DNA of 64,000 bases from the NCBI RefSeq assembly GCF_037027585.1, contig NZ_JAXCLE010000009.1, positions 1 to 64,000 of the forward strand, written 5' to 3'. Of the stretch, positions 18,108-29,242 are shown piece by piece. Numbering within the stretch: position 1 is the first letter of the stretch; each line of letters begins with the position of its first letter. This DNA comes from Solibacillus ferritrahens (GTDB taxonomy: Bacteria > Bacillota > Bacilli > Bacillales_A > Planococcaceae). Under the pieces are notes generated by a model. That model had not been told where the DNA came from. It did not search any database and saw nothing but the letters and a program-made list of their open reading frames with translations. A program made the position numbers and the translations under genes.

Positions 18108-18156
18108 TTAAAATACTAAATGCTTCTCAATATAAGCTTTAACTTCAGCAATCGGC
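18108..18156 (-). pseudogene. Leftover 3' end of a second glyS allele
   Basis: These 49 bp repeat the last 16 codons of glyS including the stop (18198-18246), 90 bp away, with four mismatches. All four are synonymous, and both encode a protein ending IAEVKAYIEKHLVF. Synonymous-only divergence suggests the remnant comes from another functional glyS allele, not from decay of a fresh tandem duplicate. The rest of that gene is absent. Confidence 0.85.
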
Positions 18157-18197
18157 AAATCCGCATGCCTACTGCAAGCTATAATTAAATTTTATAA

Positions 18198-19586
<1,389 letters not shown>

Positions 19587-19659
19587 GAAAAATCCCTCCT
19601 AATAAATATTAATGTACGTTGGCGCAGTGTCCGAATTTCTTCGGCACGCGCTGCAAGAA

Positions 19660-19893
19660 GATAAAAAGCACCCGTCTCCGGGCACAAACTCCATGCCCGG
19701 GGACGAGTGCATCAATGATGATATACCCGCGGTTCCACCCCGCTTGTTTTTAAATAAATAAAAACCTCTTTTATAAAATTAGCTCAGGGGTGCCGTTTCT
19801 CAATTCAATGTAGGCTTGCACTATCCCTACTCGCTCATGTTAGAATTGATACTTATTATTCCCTTCATCGCTTACATATGAAATTAAATTGTT
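19660..19893 (-). promoter_or_regulatory. T-box riboswitch, glycine-specific
   Basis: The minus-strand leader of glyS contains the T-box core GGGGTGGAACCGCG (complement of 19728-19741), stem I elements including a GAGCGA/AGGGA region, and a strong GC-rich terminator hairpin (19664-19710) ending in TTTTTATC. The likely specifier codon is GGC (complement of 19792-19794) followed by A, read by tRNA-Gly. A separate hairpin (19622-19654) lies between the terminator and the ribosome binding site. Uncharged tRNA-Gly should favour antitermination. Confidence 0.93.
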
Positions 19894-19900
19894 CGCTCAT

Positions 19901-19929
19901 ATTGTAGCATGGGATTGTTTTCTTCGCAA
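19901..19929 (-). promoter_or_regulatory. Promoter of glyS T-box transcript
   Basis: Minus strand TTGCGA (complement of 19924-19929), 17-bp spacer, TACAAT (complement of 19901-19906). The start of transcription would be near 19893. Confidence 0.8.
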
Positions 19930-19986
19930 TATAGAAGAAAATAGTATATAATAATTGATGAAAAAGTATAACATTATTTGAAGCGG

Positions 19987-20625
19987 GTGAGTCCAATCGA
20001 ACTCAATAAACGTCAAGATGCAATCTTGCAAATTGTAAAAGAAAATGGTCCTATTACGGGCGAACATATTGCTGAGCGCCTTGGATTAACACGGGCAACT
20101 TTAAGACCGGACTTAGCCATATTAACGATGGCAGGATTTTTAGATGCGCGACCTCGTGTCGGCTATTTTTATGCGGGGAAAAAATCGACGGCTGCCTTTA
20201 CAGAATCGATGCTAAATTTAAAAGTAAAAGATTTCCAGTCTGTTCCTGTAGTTGTTTCAGAAGAGATGACAATATATGAAGCTATTATACATATGTTCTC
20301 TGAAGATGTAGGGACACTGTTTGTAGTGGATAAAAATGAAATGCTGCAAGGTGTATTATCGCGCAAAGACTTGTTACGTTCTAGTATCGGGACACAGGAT
20401 TTAAATAAAATGCCTGTGCATATAATTATGACGAGAATGCCCAATATCGCTTATTGTCTTAATTCCGATTCATTAGTAAATACAGCTAAAAAGTTAATTG
20501 AACGAGAAATTGATTCCGTGCCGGTTGTAGAAGAGACGGAGCAAGGGCTTATTATTACAGGACGATTAACGAAAACGAGTATTACACGTGCATTTATTTC
20601 ATTAGCTGAAACACATGATTTATAG
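19987..20625 (+). CDS. ccpN: Catabolite control repressor CcpN
   Basis: A 212-residue repressor with an N-terminal helix-turn-helix (ITGEHIAERLGLTRATLRPD) and two CBS domains (about 75-205). CcpN represses gluconeogenic genes (gapB, pckA) in B. subtilis and senses adenine nucleotide state. The GTG at 19987 gives MSPIELNKRQ, matching the usual start of the family; a TTG at 19978 is possible, and neither has a good Shine-Dalgarno. It is divergent from glyS and 8 bp ahead of yqfL, as in Bacillus. Confidence 0.93.
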   Translation: MSPIELNKRQDAILQIVKENGPITGEHIAERLGLTRATLRPDLAILTMAGFLDARPRVGYFYAGKKSTAAFTESMLNLKVKDFQSVPVVVSEEMTIYEAIIHMFSEDVGTLFVVDKNEMLQGVLSRKDLLRSSIGTQDLNKMPVHIIMTRMPNIAYCLNSDSLVNTAKKLIEREIDSVPVVEETEQGLIITGRLTKTSITRAFISLAETHDL

Positions 20626-20633
20626 GTGATTTT

Positions 20634-21449
20634 ATGAAAAAATTAACAATATTTGTAGTATCCGATTCTGTTGGTGAAACAGGAGAAGCAGCTGTTAAAG
20701 CAGTTGTTAGCCAATTTCGACCAAACTTCGAAAAAGTAAGAATTCGTAAATTTCCACATATAACGCATATAGATGTACTTGAAAAAATAGTGCAGATTGC
20801 CCAAACGAATGAGGCAACAATTGTATTTACGCTAGTAGAAAAGAACATGCGTCTGGTCTTACAAAAAATTGCTTTGGAGTATAAGGTACCTGTTATTGAC
20901 CTCTTAGGTTCTATGCTCGATTTAATCGAAACTTCTTTTGATGAAAAGCCTTTGCAAAAGCCGGGTTTAGTTCATCAATTGGATGATGATTACTTCAAGA
21001 AAATCGAGGCGATTGAATTTGCTGTAAAATATGATGATGGACAAGATCCGCGCGGTATTTTACTGGCTGATATTGTACTAATCGGTGTATCAAGAACTTC
21101 AAAAACACCTTTATCCCAATATTTGGCGCATAAAAGATATAAAGTAGCGAATGTCCCACTTGTACCTGAAGTTAAGCCGCCTATAGAATTGATGCAAATT
21201 GATCCGAAAAAGTGCTTTGGATTGGTTATTACGCCTGAAAAGTTAAATAACATTCGAAAAGAGCGCTTAATTACGTTAGGTTTAACAGAAGATGCTTTTT
21301 ATGCACAACAAAAAAGAATTGAAGATGAAATTCGCTATTTTTATAGCATTGTTGATAAAATAGGCTGTCGGGCGATTGATGTAACGAATCGTGCTGTAGA
21401 AGAAACAGCCCACAAAATATTAGATATGCTAGAGCTTGAATGTAAATAA
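20634..21449 (+). CDS. yqfL: PPDK regulatory protein YqfL (bifunctional kinase/phosphorylase)
   Basis: A 271-residue DUF299 protein. Family members phosphorylate (using ADP) and dephosphorylate pyruvate, phosphate dikinase or PEP synthase; in B. subtilis YqfL modulates CcpN activity. The opening LTIFVVSDSVGETGEAA and the P-loop GVSRTSKT (near residue 151) are diagnostic. The pairing with ccpN supports a joint role in the gluconeogenesis switch. No ppdK gene is in the window. Confidence 0.93.
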   Translation: MKKLTIFVVSDSVGETGEAAVKAVVSQFRPNFEKVRIRKFPHITHIDVLEKIVQIAQTNEATIVFTLVEKNMRLVLQKIALEYKVPVIDLLGSMLDLIETSFDEKPLQKPGLVHQLDDDYFKKIEAIEFAVKYDDGQDPRGILLADIVLIGVSRTSKTPLSQYLAHKRYKVANVPLVPEVKPPIELMQIDPKKCFGLVITPEKLNNIRKERLITLGLTEDAFYAQQKRIEDEIRYFYSIVDKIGCRAIDVTNRAVEETAHKILDMLELECK

Positions 21450-21457
21450 ACTCTAAA

Positions 21458-21491
21458 GCCACCTCTAACAACTAGAAGAGGAGGTTTTTTT
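21458..21491 (+). terminator. Terminator after yqfL
   Basis: CC-A-CCTCT pairs with AGAGG-A-GG, followed by TTTTTTT. The remaining stretch to 21759 is AT-rich, with a weak -10 (TATAAT at 21639-21644) and nothing else I can support. Confidence 0.8.
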
Positions 21492-21759
21492 AGTGGAAGG
21501 ATATTTTATACTTTTGAAATATTAATATCTATACTTTTGGTCTAGTTAAAACTTTTATAAATCGATAAAATTCGTTGTATTTAGCCTTTTTTCTTGATTT
21601 TTTTACGAAATAATATAGCAACAGTAGTCTTTTTGTTTTATAATATTAAAATTGTGGTAAAAATATTAATTATAGAGTAATTACAAATTTGTTTTATAAA
21701 TTTTGTCGTATTTTAGAGGATTTTTGTAATTTATCTCGAATAGTGTAGATGGTGATAAT

Positions 21760-23589
21760 GTGGCTGGAAAAATACCTGAACATGTGATTGAACAAATTCG
21801 CTCTCAGTCGGATATAGTCGATGTTATAAGCGATTATATGCAATTGACGAAAAAAGGGCGCAACTATTTCGGCTTATGTCCGTTTCATGGAGAGCAAACA
21901 CCTTCATTTTCAGTTTCTACCGACAAACAGATTTTTCATTGTTTTGGCTGTGGCGCTGGAGGAAATGCAATCACTTTTGTTATGGACATCGAACAATTGT
22001 CGTTTCCAGATGCACTCATTAAATTAAGTCAGCGTGCAGGGATTCCGCTTGAAATGGAATTATCGACTGAACAGACAATGTCGAATTCGACCGTCTCAAA
22101 GAAAGAACAACAAATGAGAGAAGCTCATAATTTTGCAGTAGAGTTTTATCATCATATTTTGATAAACACTGAAGACGGCGAACCTGCATTAAATTATTTA
22201 CTTGAAAGAGGATTTACACAGGAACAAATCGAAACACATCAAATAGGATGGGCTTTACCGAATTGGGATACGCTTTCTACATTATTGGAACGTAAAGGGT
22301 ATGACTTAACGGAAATGGCTGAAAGCGGTCTTATTATTCAAAAAGAAAGCGACGGTAGTTATTTTGATCGTTTCCGTGGGCGGATTATGTTTCCTATTCG
22401 AGATGAAAATGGAAAGCCAATAGCATTTTCAGGCAGGATTTTAAATACGGATGGCGAAGATGCTAAGTACCTGAATAGTCCCGAAACGCCTATCTTTCAT
22501 AAAAGTCAAGTGCTTTATAATTTAGATAAGGCACGAGCATCAATTCGAAAAGTAAGACAAGTTATTTTAATGGAAGGCTTTATTGATGTTTTGGCAGCTA
22601 ATCGTGCAGGCATATTCAATGCAGTTGCAACGATGGGTACGTCGCTAACACCCCAGCATATTACAAAGCTCAAACGCTTAGTTCAGCAAGTTACAGTTTG
22701 CTATGATGGTGATAATGCTGGTTTTGAGGCGGCAAAGCGAGCTGCACAAATGCTTCATGAAGAACAGATTAAAGTCGAAGTTGCTGTTATACCGGATAAA
22801 CTTGACCCAGATGATTATATTCGTACTCATGGTCAAGAGGCATTTAAAAACCAAATAATCGAAAAGCCACAAGCGTATATTGCATTTATGATGATGCATG
22901 CTAAACGTGGCAAAAATTTTCAGTTTGAAAATGACACACTTCAATACATTCAGGAAGTACTTGAGACGTTAAAGAATAATACTTCTCCTATTGAAAGAGA
23001 TTTATACATTCGCCAACTTTCCAATGAGACAAATATTTCTCAAGAGGCGATAAGTACGCAATTGCGAAAAATCGCTGCGGATAATGTGAAAGAAAAAAAA
23101 CGCGAGCAAAGTACAGTGAATGTGCCGAGTACCCAAATGCAGCGGGATCGCAAAAAAGATGCAACAGATCGTGCTGAAAGTATACTTTTAGCCTATATGT
23201 TGCATGATGTAAATATTGTGAACAAAGTGCTTAGAGAAGGAAATAATGAACCGTTCATTCATGAGGAATATTTATCCGTATTTGTTCGTTTAATTGGATT
23301 TTACGAAGAATATGAAATGGCTGATTTTCATCGGTTCGTTGAAGTTTTAAATGATAATGATTTACGCAAGATTGTGATGGATGCTGCGTTACTTGAACGT
23401 GACCCTGATAATGGAGAAGCGGAAATTAACGATTGTTTAAAACAAATCGAAAAACGTCGATTAGAACTAAAAATAGAAGAATTAAAGCACAAACAAAAAG
23501 AAGCAGAAAAGATGCACGAGCATAGACGAGCACTTGAGATTGCCCAACAGATTATCGAATTAAGCAGAAGGATAAAAAAGGGCGTTTAA
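21760..23589 (+). CDS. dnaG: DNA primase
   Basis: A 609-residue primase. The N-terminal CHC2 zinc finger is CPFHGEQTPSFSV...HCFGCGAGG (about 40-67), the TOPRIM domain has LMEGFIDV and YDGDNAGFEAAKRA (about 260-320), and a C-terminal helicase-interaction domain follows. The GTG at 21760 gives the family-typical MAGKIPEHVI. It forms the macromolecular synthesis operon with sigA, 30 bp downstream. The yqxD gene found before it in B. subtilis is absent. Confidence 0.97.
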   Translation: MAGKIPEHVIEQIRSQSDIVDVISDYMQLTKKGRNYFGLCPFHGEQTPSFSVSTDKQIFHCFGCGAGGNAITFVMDIEQLSFPDALIKLSQRAGIPLEMELSTEQTMSNSTVSKKEQQMREAHNFAVEFYHHILINTEDGEPALNYLLERGFTQEQIETHQIGWALPNWDTLSTLLERKGYDLTEMAESGLIIQKESDGSYFDRFRGRIMFPIRDENGKPIAFSGRILNTDGEDAKYLNSPETPIFHKSQVLYNLDKARASIRKVRQVILMEGFIDVLAANRAGIFNAVATMGTSLTPQHITKLKRLVQQVTVCYDGDNAGFEAAKRAAQMLHEEQIKVEVAVIPDKLDPDDYIRTHGQEAFKNQIIEKPQAYIAFMMMHAKRGKNFQFENDTLQYIQEVLETLKNNTSPIERDLYIRQLSNETNISQEAISTQLRKIAADNVKEKKREQSTVNVPSTQMQRDRKKDATDRAESILLAYMLHDVNIVNKVLREGNNEPFIHEEYLSVFVRLIGFYEEYEMADFHRFVEVLNDNDLRKIVMDAALLERDPDNGEAEINDCLKQIEKRRLELKIEELKHKQKEAEKMHEHRRALEIAQQIIELSRRIKKGV

Positions 23590-23619
23590 CTCGATTTGTT
23601 TTTAGAAGGAGGAAGGTTT

Positions 23620-24747
23620 ATGGCGGACAAGTCAAAACATTCAAAAGATACGGTGGTAAACGGGGTTTCATTAGAGCAAGTAAAAAAGCAACTTTTAGCT
23701 AAAGCAAAACAAGTTGGCGAAATGTCAATGAAGGAAATATCTGATACATTAGCATTTTTCGAATTAGAAAATGAAGAAATTTTCAACTTTGCCGATGAAA
23801 TCGAGAAAAATGATATAACTGTTGAAGGTAAAGAAGAATTTGAGGAAGAAGCACTTTCCAAGCAAGAATCTAGTGAAGAGGCTTTTGATTTAAATGATTT
23901 AAGTGTGCCTCCTGGTGTTAAAATTAACGATCCAGTGCGCATGTATTTAAAGGAAATCGGGCGTGTAGATTTACTTTCTGCAGAGGAAGAAATTCGTTTA
24001 GCAGAACGAATCGAGCAGGGTGATGAAGAAGCTCGTAAACGTTTGGCGGAAGCGAACCTGCGTCTTGTAGTTTCAATTGCAAAGCGCTATGTTGGACGAG
24101 GCATGCTGTTTTTAGACCTTATTCAAGAAGGAAATATGGGACTTATTAAAGCGGTTGAAAAGTTTGATCACCGCAAAGGGTTTAAGTTCTCAACATATGC
24201 TACATGGTGGATTCGTCAGGCAATTACACGTGCTATTGCAGACCAAGCACGTACGATTCGTATACCGGTACACATGGTCGAAACGATTAACAAATTAATC
24301 CGTGTTCAACGTCAACTTCTTCAAGATCTAGGTCGTGAGCCATCTCCTGAGGAAATTGGAGAAGAAATGGATTTAACACCTGAAAAAGTACGTGAAATTT
24401 TGAAAATTGCTCAAGAACCTGTTTCATTGGAAACGCCAATTGGGGAAGAAGATGATTCGCACTTAGGAGACTTCATTGAAGACTCGGAAGCACAATCGCC
24501 TTCTGATCATGCAGCGTATGAGCTTTTAAAAGAACAGTTAGAAGATGTACTTGATACATTGACGGACCGTGAAGAGAATGTTTTACGTCTACGTTTCGGT
24601 CTGGATGATGGTCGTACTCGTACATTGGAAGAGGTAGGAAAAGTATTTGGCGTTACACGTGAACGTATTCGTCAAATCGAGGCAAAAGCATTGCGTAAAC
24701 TTCGCCACCCATCTCGTTCAAAACGCTTAAAAGATTTCCTAGAATAG
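23620..24747 (+). CDS. sigA: RNA polymerase housekeeping sigma factor SigA
   Basis: A 375-residue primary sigma factor. An acidic region 1.1, region 1.2 (DPVRMYLKEIGRVDLL), region 2.3-2.4 (FSTYATWWIRQAITRAIADQ), region 3 and region 4.2 (TLEEVGKVFGVTRERIRQIE) are all intact. The ATG at 23620 is preceded by AAGGAGG at 6 nt. An upstream in-frame TTG at 23596 is less likely. A terminator follows directly. Confidence 0.98.
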   Translation: MADKSKHSKDTVVNGVSLEQVKKQLLAKAKQVGEMSMKEISDTLAFFELENEEIFNFADEIEKNDITVEGKEEFEEEALSKQESSEEAFDLNDLSVPPGVKINDPVRMYLKEIGRVDLLSAEEEIRLAERIEQGDEEARKRLAEANLRLVVSIAKRYVGRGMLFLDLIQEGNMGLIKAVEKFDHRKGFKFSTYATWWIRQAITRAIADQARTIRIPVHMVETINKLIRVQRQLLQDLGREPSPEEIGEEMDLTPEKVREILKIAQEPVSLETPIGEEDDSHLGDFIEDSEAQSPSDHAAYELLKEQLEDVLDTLTDREENVLRLRFGLDDGRTRTLEEVGKVFGVTRERIRQIEAKALRKLRHPSRSKRLKDFLE

Positions 24748-24758
24748 GTTGAATATGG

Positions 24759-24792
24759 AAAAGATGAAGAAATTTTTTCTTCATCTTTTTTC
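24759..24792 (+). terminator. Terminator after sigA
   Basis: AAAGATGAAGAAA pairs with TTCTTCATCTTT, with T runs on both flanks. Confidence 0.85.
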
Positions 24793-24912
24793 TTATGTGT
24801 ATTAGTTAATAAGTATTGTTTTTTATGGTAGATGCCATTACTTTTTGCTGATGTTCTTCCTTGAGGTATTAATTACAATAGTATATATAATTTACATATA
24901 TGGGGCGAAGTC

Positions 24913-25470
24913 ATGTCGAATCAGAAAAAGCAGATTATTATGAACGAAATTAGCTTTTGGAAACAAAATAAATTGTTGCCAGGGCAGTATTGCGATTTTT
25001 TAATGACACTTTATTCAGAAGGCAATAATAGCGATGATGAAATTACAGGTCAGGCCAAAAAAGCGATACATAATGTTGAAAAACGTAAAAAGTTTAATTT
25101 AGCTGTATTCTTTCCAATAAGTGCGATTGTTATTTTACTCTTGCTCTTCACTATTCAATTTGAATGGGTAGTCATTGCGGTGGCAGCTGTATTTGCAGTA
25201 AGCTGCCTAATCGGAGCGCTCTATTTCGCTAAAAGGAACCATCTATTGGCGGTCATGCTGCAACTGGCTACGGCTTTATCGACTTTAGGTGTTACCTTAA
25301 AAATAAGTACCACATATTTTACCGGCAATAATGAGATGCTTTATATTTTTCTGATTATTAACTGTGTATTTTGGTTGGTAAGTGGTGTAATGATGAAAAT
25401 TATTTATTTTACGATTTCAGGCATTCTCGGTTTACTCGTAATAATTGGTGCTTGGATTTATTTCCTTTAA
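24913..25470 (+). CDS. Polytopic membrane protein of unknown function
   Basis: A 185-residue protein with a soluble N-terminus (about 1-60, containing EISFWKQNKLLPGQYCDFL) followed by about four or five hydrophobic helices (64-84, 86-105, 112-128, 141-160, 163-184). The N-terminal stretch resembles the opening of DUF2157-type membrane proteins, but I am not certain. Monocistronic, between the sigA terminator and its own terminator. Confidence 0.7.
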   Translation: MSNQKKQIIMNEISFWKQNKLLPGQYCDFLMTLYSEGNNSDDEITGQAKKAIHNVEKRKKFNLAVFFPISAIVILLLLFTIQFEWVVIAVAAVFAVSCLIGALYFAKRNHLLAVMLQLATALSTLGVTLKISTTYFTGNNEMLYIFLIINCVFWLVSGVMMKIIYFTISGILGLLVIIGAWIYFL

Positions 25471-25496
25471 GCAACAATATATAATTATTAATTTAG

Positions 25497-25540
25497 GGCT
25501 ATGTAGAAAGTTATGAACTTTTTATATAGCTTTTTTATTT
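25497..25540 (+). terminator. Terminator after membrane protein gene
   Basis: GGCTAT...AAAGT pairs with ACTTT...ATAGC, followed by TTTTTTATTTT. Confidence 0.8.
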
Positions 25541-25646
25541 TACCATTCTACAAAATTCTCTTTAAATTGCGTGTATTTTCTGTAAAAAACAAGATTTTTA
25601 GATTACAATAGAAATGTAGCAAATTGAGGGTGAGGGGATGAATGCC

Positions 25647-26783
25647 ATGAATTTTGATTTAACAGCAGAGCAAGGTATGTTACAAAAAATGATACGGGAA
25701 TTTTCAGATGAAGTAGTGGCATCTGGAGCAATCGAACGTGATAAGAATAAAGCCTTTCCAGTAGAGATTTTCAAGCAGCTTTCTGATATGGGAATTATGG
25801 GGTTACCGTTTCCGGAAGAATACGGCGGGGCAGGAGCAGACACGATTAGTTTTGCTATTGTAACAGAAGAATTAAGCCGTACATGTGCATCTACTGGTAT
25901 TACGTATTCGGCTCATATTTCGTTAGGCGGCGCACCATTACATTTATTCGGTACAGAGAAGCAAAAGGAAAAATATTTGACACCGATTTGTACAGGGGAA
26001 TCATTTGGCGCGTTCGGATTAACTGAACCTAACGCGGGATCGGATGCTGGGGGTACTGAAACGACGGCATCATTGGAAAATGGTGAATTTGTTATTAACG
26101 GGTCAAAAGTTTTTATCACAAATGCAAGTTATGCAAAACATTTGGCATTGACAGCGATTACAGATCGTAATGGTAACAATAAAGAAATCAGTGCAATAAT
26201 TGTGCCGACTGATGCACAAGGATTCACTATTAAATCAGAGTACGAGAAAATGGGCTTAAATGCATCCAATACGACAGAACTTATTTTGGAAAATGTGCGT
26301 GTGCCAGAGGAAAATCTACTAGGTGTAAGAGGGAATGGCTTTAAGCAATTTTTAACGACCCTTGATGGTGGACGTATCGGCATTGCGGCGATGGCAGTAG
26401 GGATTGCCCAAGGTGCATTAAATAAAGCAGTTCAGTACGCAAAAGAACGTAAGCAATTTGGCAAGACTTTATCGCAGTTTCAGGCAACGCAGTTTAAATT
26501 GGCTGATATGGAGGTAAAAATACAATTAGCCCGAACTTTTGTTTACAAAGCAGCCTGGTTAAAAGACCAAGGACGTCCATTCGGGAAAGAGGCAGCCATT
26601 GCAAAATACTATGCTTCTGAAATGGCGATGGAAGTGTGCGATGAGGCGATTCAAATCCATGGTGGCTATGGCTATATGAAAGAATATGAAGTAGAGCGCT
26701 ATTTACGTGATGCAAAGTTATTGGAAATCGGAGAAGGTACTTCGGAAGTACAGAAAATGGTAATTGCAAGACATATATTGTGA
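25647..26783 (+). CDS. Acyl-CoA dehydrogenase (short/branched-chain type)
   Basis: A 378-residue classical acyl-CoA dehydrogenase, similar to MmgC/AcdA of Bacillus. GAFGLTEPNAGSDAGG, the FITNAS flavin motif, KERKQFGKTLSQFQ and the C-terminal catalytic IGEGTSEVQKMVIAR (Glu present) are all intact. This contrasts with the divergent pair at 9636-11827. The start could be ATG 25638 or 25647; both have purine-rich sites, and I prefer 25647 for the family-typical start. Monocistronic. Confidence 0.93.
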   Translation: MNFDLTAEQGMLQKMIREFSDEVVASGAIERDKNKAFPVEIFKQLSDMGIMGLPFPEEYGGAGADTISFAIVTEELSRTCASTGITYSAHISLGGAPLHLFGTEKQKEKYLTPICTGESFGAFGLTEPNAGSDAGGTETTASLENGEFVINGSKVFITNASYAKHLALTAITDRNGNNKEISAIIVPTDAQGFTIKSEYEKMGLNASNTTELILENVRVPEENLLGVRGNGFKQFLTTLDGGRIGIAAMAVGIAQGALNKAVQYAKERKQFGKTLSQFQATQFKLADMEVKIQLARTFVYKAAWLKDQGRPFGKEAAIAKYYASEMAMEVCDEAIQIHGGYGYMKEYEVERYLRDAKLLEIGEGTSEVQKMVIARHIL

Positions 26784-26933
26784 TGAAAATGACAAATTGG
26801 ATAAATTGTTACAAAGCTAGTAAAAGTTGTCCAATAGGTCTTTTAGTTTTCTAGTGAATCAAGTACAATTAGTATTGTTTACTAGGCATTTACCTAGAAA
26901 GAAATAGAATATTTAATGAGGGAGGGGAACGCA

Positions 26934-27272
26934 ATGAAAAACAATCCACTTATTCCTTACACGCTTATCATGGCATTCGGTATAGCACTAATTTTCTTCA
27001 TGTCATTTGAGGGTGCAGCTGATAAAAACAGTGCGGATGGTGATCATGCAGGCGAAACTGCTGAATTAAACGGTGAAGATATCGCTCAAAAGAACTGTAT
27101 TTCTTGTCACGGTGGAGATTTAACTGGTGGCGGAGGTCCTAGTATTGTTGGCTTAGATGCAGAACATATTAAAGATGTAGCATTAAACGGTACAGAAAGC
27201 GGCGCTATGCCAGCAATTCTTAAAAACGAAGCTGAGGCTGAAGCGGTAGCAGAATATATTTCTGGTCTGTAA
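26934..27272 (+). CDS. cccA: Cytochrome c-550 (CccA-like)
   Basis: A 112-residue membrane-anchored cytochrome c with one N-terminal hydrophobic anchor (about 7-24), an acidic linker, the heme motif C55-ISC-H59 and the likely axial Met92 in GAMP. It faces outward and carries electrons to the terminal oxidase. GGGAGGGG lies 6 nt before the ATG at 26934. It follows sigA in Bacillus also; here two genes intervene. Confidence 0.93.
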   Translation: MKNNPLIPYTLIMAFGIALIFFMSFEGAADKNSADGDHAGETAELNGEDIAQKNCISCHGGDLTGGGGPSIVGLDAEHIKDVALNGTESGAMPAILKNEAEAEAVAEYISGL

Positions 27273-27279
27273 AGATCAT

Positions 27280-27323
27280 AAAAGTGTAGAAATTAGAGAA
27301 ATCTATTTTCTGCACTTTTTTGA
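27280..27323 (+). terminator. Terminator after cccA
   Basis: AAAAGTG-T-AGAAA pairs with TTTCT-G-CACTTTT, followed by TT. Confidence 0.8.
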
Positions 27324-27410
27324 TATGCAAATATTTGTTGGAAAGAGACGTTTTTATAAAAGTTCTATATAATATAGTTAGTTTGTGATATAGAAATGAG
27401 GATATTTAAT

Positions 27411-28106
27411 ATGAACGCACAAAAACTTTCAAAACGACTAGAAAAGGTTGCTTCATTTGTACCTACAGGGGCAGTTGTAGCTGATATTGGCAGTGACCAT
27501 GCATACCTACCATGTTATTTAGTGCATAAAGGGATTGCTTCTCGTGCAGTAGCGGGTGAAGTAGTTAAGGGGCCTTATGAATCAGCTGTTAAACAAGTAC
27601 GGACAGAAGGTTTAACTGATAAAATTACAGTTCGCATGGCCGATGGTTTAGCCGCAGTAGAAGAAGGGGATGAGATAACTGCGGTAACAATTGCAGGAAT
27701 GGGTGGCCCTTTAATCGTTTCAATTCTAGAAAAGCATCCACAGGCATTAAAAACGGTTACCCGCCTAATTTTACAGCCAAATATCCATGCTAAAGCGATA
27801 CGGGAATGGGCGCTTGCGAATCAATGGGCAATTCAGGATGAAGTGATTTTGGAAGAGGACGGCAAAGTTTATGAAGTGCTCGTTTTACAGCGCGGTGAAA
27901 TGAAGCTAACGGAGGCGGAAATTTTACTAGGACCAAAGTTAATGAATGCAAAAACACCTGTTTTTGTAGAAAAATGGTCTCGGGAAATCGCCAATTGGCA
28001 ACGTGTTCAACAAGCGATTGAGCAAGCCGGTAAAACCCCTGAAAATCAGGCAAAGCATGAAGAATTATCACATTTAATAAAACTAGTACAGGAGGCGATT
28101 GCGTGA
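27411..28106 (+). CDS. trmK: tRNA (adenine22-N1)-methyltransferase TrmK
   Basis: A 231-residue SAM-dependent methyltransferase (YqfN family) that forms m1A22 in bacterial tRNAs. Motif I is VADIGSDHAYLP, then AGEVVKGPYESA and the catalytic-region TIAGMGGPLI. A helical C-terminal domain follows. The ATG at 27411 has GAGGAT 7 nt upstream and gives the usual start; one at 27396 is less likely. It overlaps nif3 by 4 nt (GTGA). Confidence 0.94.
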   Translation: MNAQKLSKRLEKVASFVPTGAVVADIGSDHAYLPCYLVHKGIASRAVAGEVVKGPYESAVKQVRTEGLTDKITVRMADGLAAVEEGDEITAVTIAGMGGPLIVSILEKHPQALKTVTRLILQPNIHAKAIREWALANQWAIQDEVILEEDGKVYEVLVLQRGEMKLTEAEILLGPKLMNAKTPVFVEKWSREIANWQRVQQAIEQAGKTPENQAKHEELSHLIKLVQEAIA

Positions 28107-29224
28107 AGTCAGTAAATGGCAACGAAATTATTCAACTGTTCGAATCATGGTCACCGAAAAAATATGCATGCATGCCTAATGACCCTATTGGCTTAGCTAT
28201 CGGAACATTAAATAAACCCGTCTCAAAAGTGCTTGTTACTCTAGACGTGACACATGAAATTGTTAATGAAGCGATTGAAAATGGGTGTGAACTTATCATT
28301 GCGCATCATCCACCTATTTTTATGAAATTATCCAATTTACGGACAGATAATCCGCAGGGGGCATTATATGAAAAGTGTCTGAAAAACGATATTGCGGTAT
28401 ATGCAGCCCATACAAATTTAGATGTTGCACCGGGTGGGGTAAATGACTTATTAGCAGATGCACTGCAATTGGAAGAGCGCAGGATTTTAGATATTTCCTA
28501 TGAGGAAAAAATGATGAAGCTTGCTGTTTTTGTTCCTGTTGACGATGCCGATGCTTTACGCGAGGTTTTAGCAAAAGCCGGTGCCGGACGTTTAGGGAAT
28601 TATGAGGCTTGCAGCTACACATTGGCTGGTAAAGGGCGTTTCCGTGCTGTAGAAGGAGCGGATCCTGCTGTAGGGGAAATAGGAGAACTGCATATCGAGC
28701 AGGAAGAGAAAGTTGAAGTCGTATTCCCGCAGTCTATGAAAAACAAAATACTAAAGGCTATGTTAAATAGTCATCCATATGAAGAGCCGGCGTATGATTT
28801 GTTTACGATGGATGTGGCGACAAACGAAGAAGGATTGGGACGTATCGGAAAATTAAAAGAACCGATGACGTTACGTGAATTTGCGGAGTTTGTGAAAGTT
28901 CAATTAGATGTCCCTTGCCTGCGTGCAGTAGGTCCTCTTGATCAGCCTGTGCAAAAGGTTGCTATCGTCGGTGGTGACGGCAATAAGTACATTCGTACAG
29001 CAAAATTTGCAGGTGCCGATGTATTTGTAACAGGAGATATTGGCTTCCATATGGCTCAAAGTGCGGAATTGGATGGCTTAAGCATAATTGACCCTGGTCA
29101 TCATGTAGAAAAAGTGATGATTAAAGGGGTTGCAGAAAAAATGGCGACATTATGTACTGATAAAAAATTACCTGTCGAATTTCTTCAATCCAAGGTTCAT
29201 ACAGAGCCGTTTAAATTTATTTAG
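28103..29224 (+). CDS. Nif3-like dinuclear metal centre protein (YqfO)
   Basis: A 373-residue Nif3/DUF34 protein with the metal-binding IIAHHPPIF, AAHTNLDVAPGGVND and late DPGHHVEK motifs. A YqfO/CutA-like insert lies in the middle (about 128-235), the long bacterial form. It is often annotated as 'GTP cyclohydrolase 1 type 2', but its true role is unsettled. AGGAGG lies upstream of the GTG start inside the trmK end, so the pair is translationally coupled. Confidence 0.92.
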   Translation: MKSVNGNEIIQLFESWSPKKYACMPNDPIGLAIGTLNKPVSKVLVTLDVTHEIVNEAIENGCELIIAHHPPIFMKLSNLRTDNPQGALYEKCLKNDIAVYAAHTNLDVAPGGVNDLLADALQLEERRILDISYEEKMMKLAVFVPVDDADALREVLAKAGAGRLGNYEACSYTLAGKGRFRAVEGADPAVGEIGELHIEQEEKVEVVFPQSMKNKILKAMLNSHPYEEPAYDLFTMDVATNEEGLGRIGKLKEPMTLREFAEFVKVQLDVPCLRAVGPLDQPVQKVAIVGGDGNKYIRTAKFAGADVFVTGDIGFHMAQSAELDGLSIIDPGHHVEKVMIKGVAEKMATLCTDKKLPVEFLQSKVHTEPFKFI

Positions 29225-29242
29225 AATGTGATTAGAGATTAA

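Noticed and set aside
18108..18156. The glyS tail repeat as an attachment site of an integrated element.
   Set aside because: No integrase or second boundary was found, and the copy matches coding sequence with only silent changes, which fits allele replacement better.
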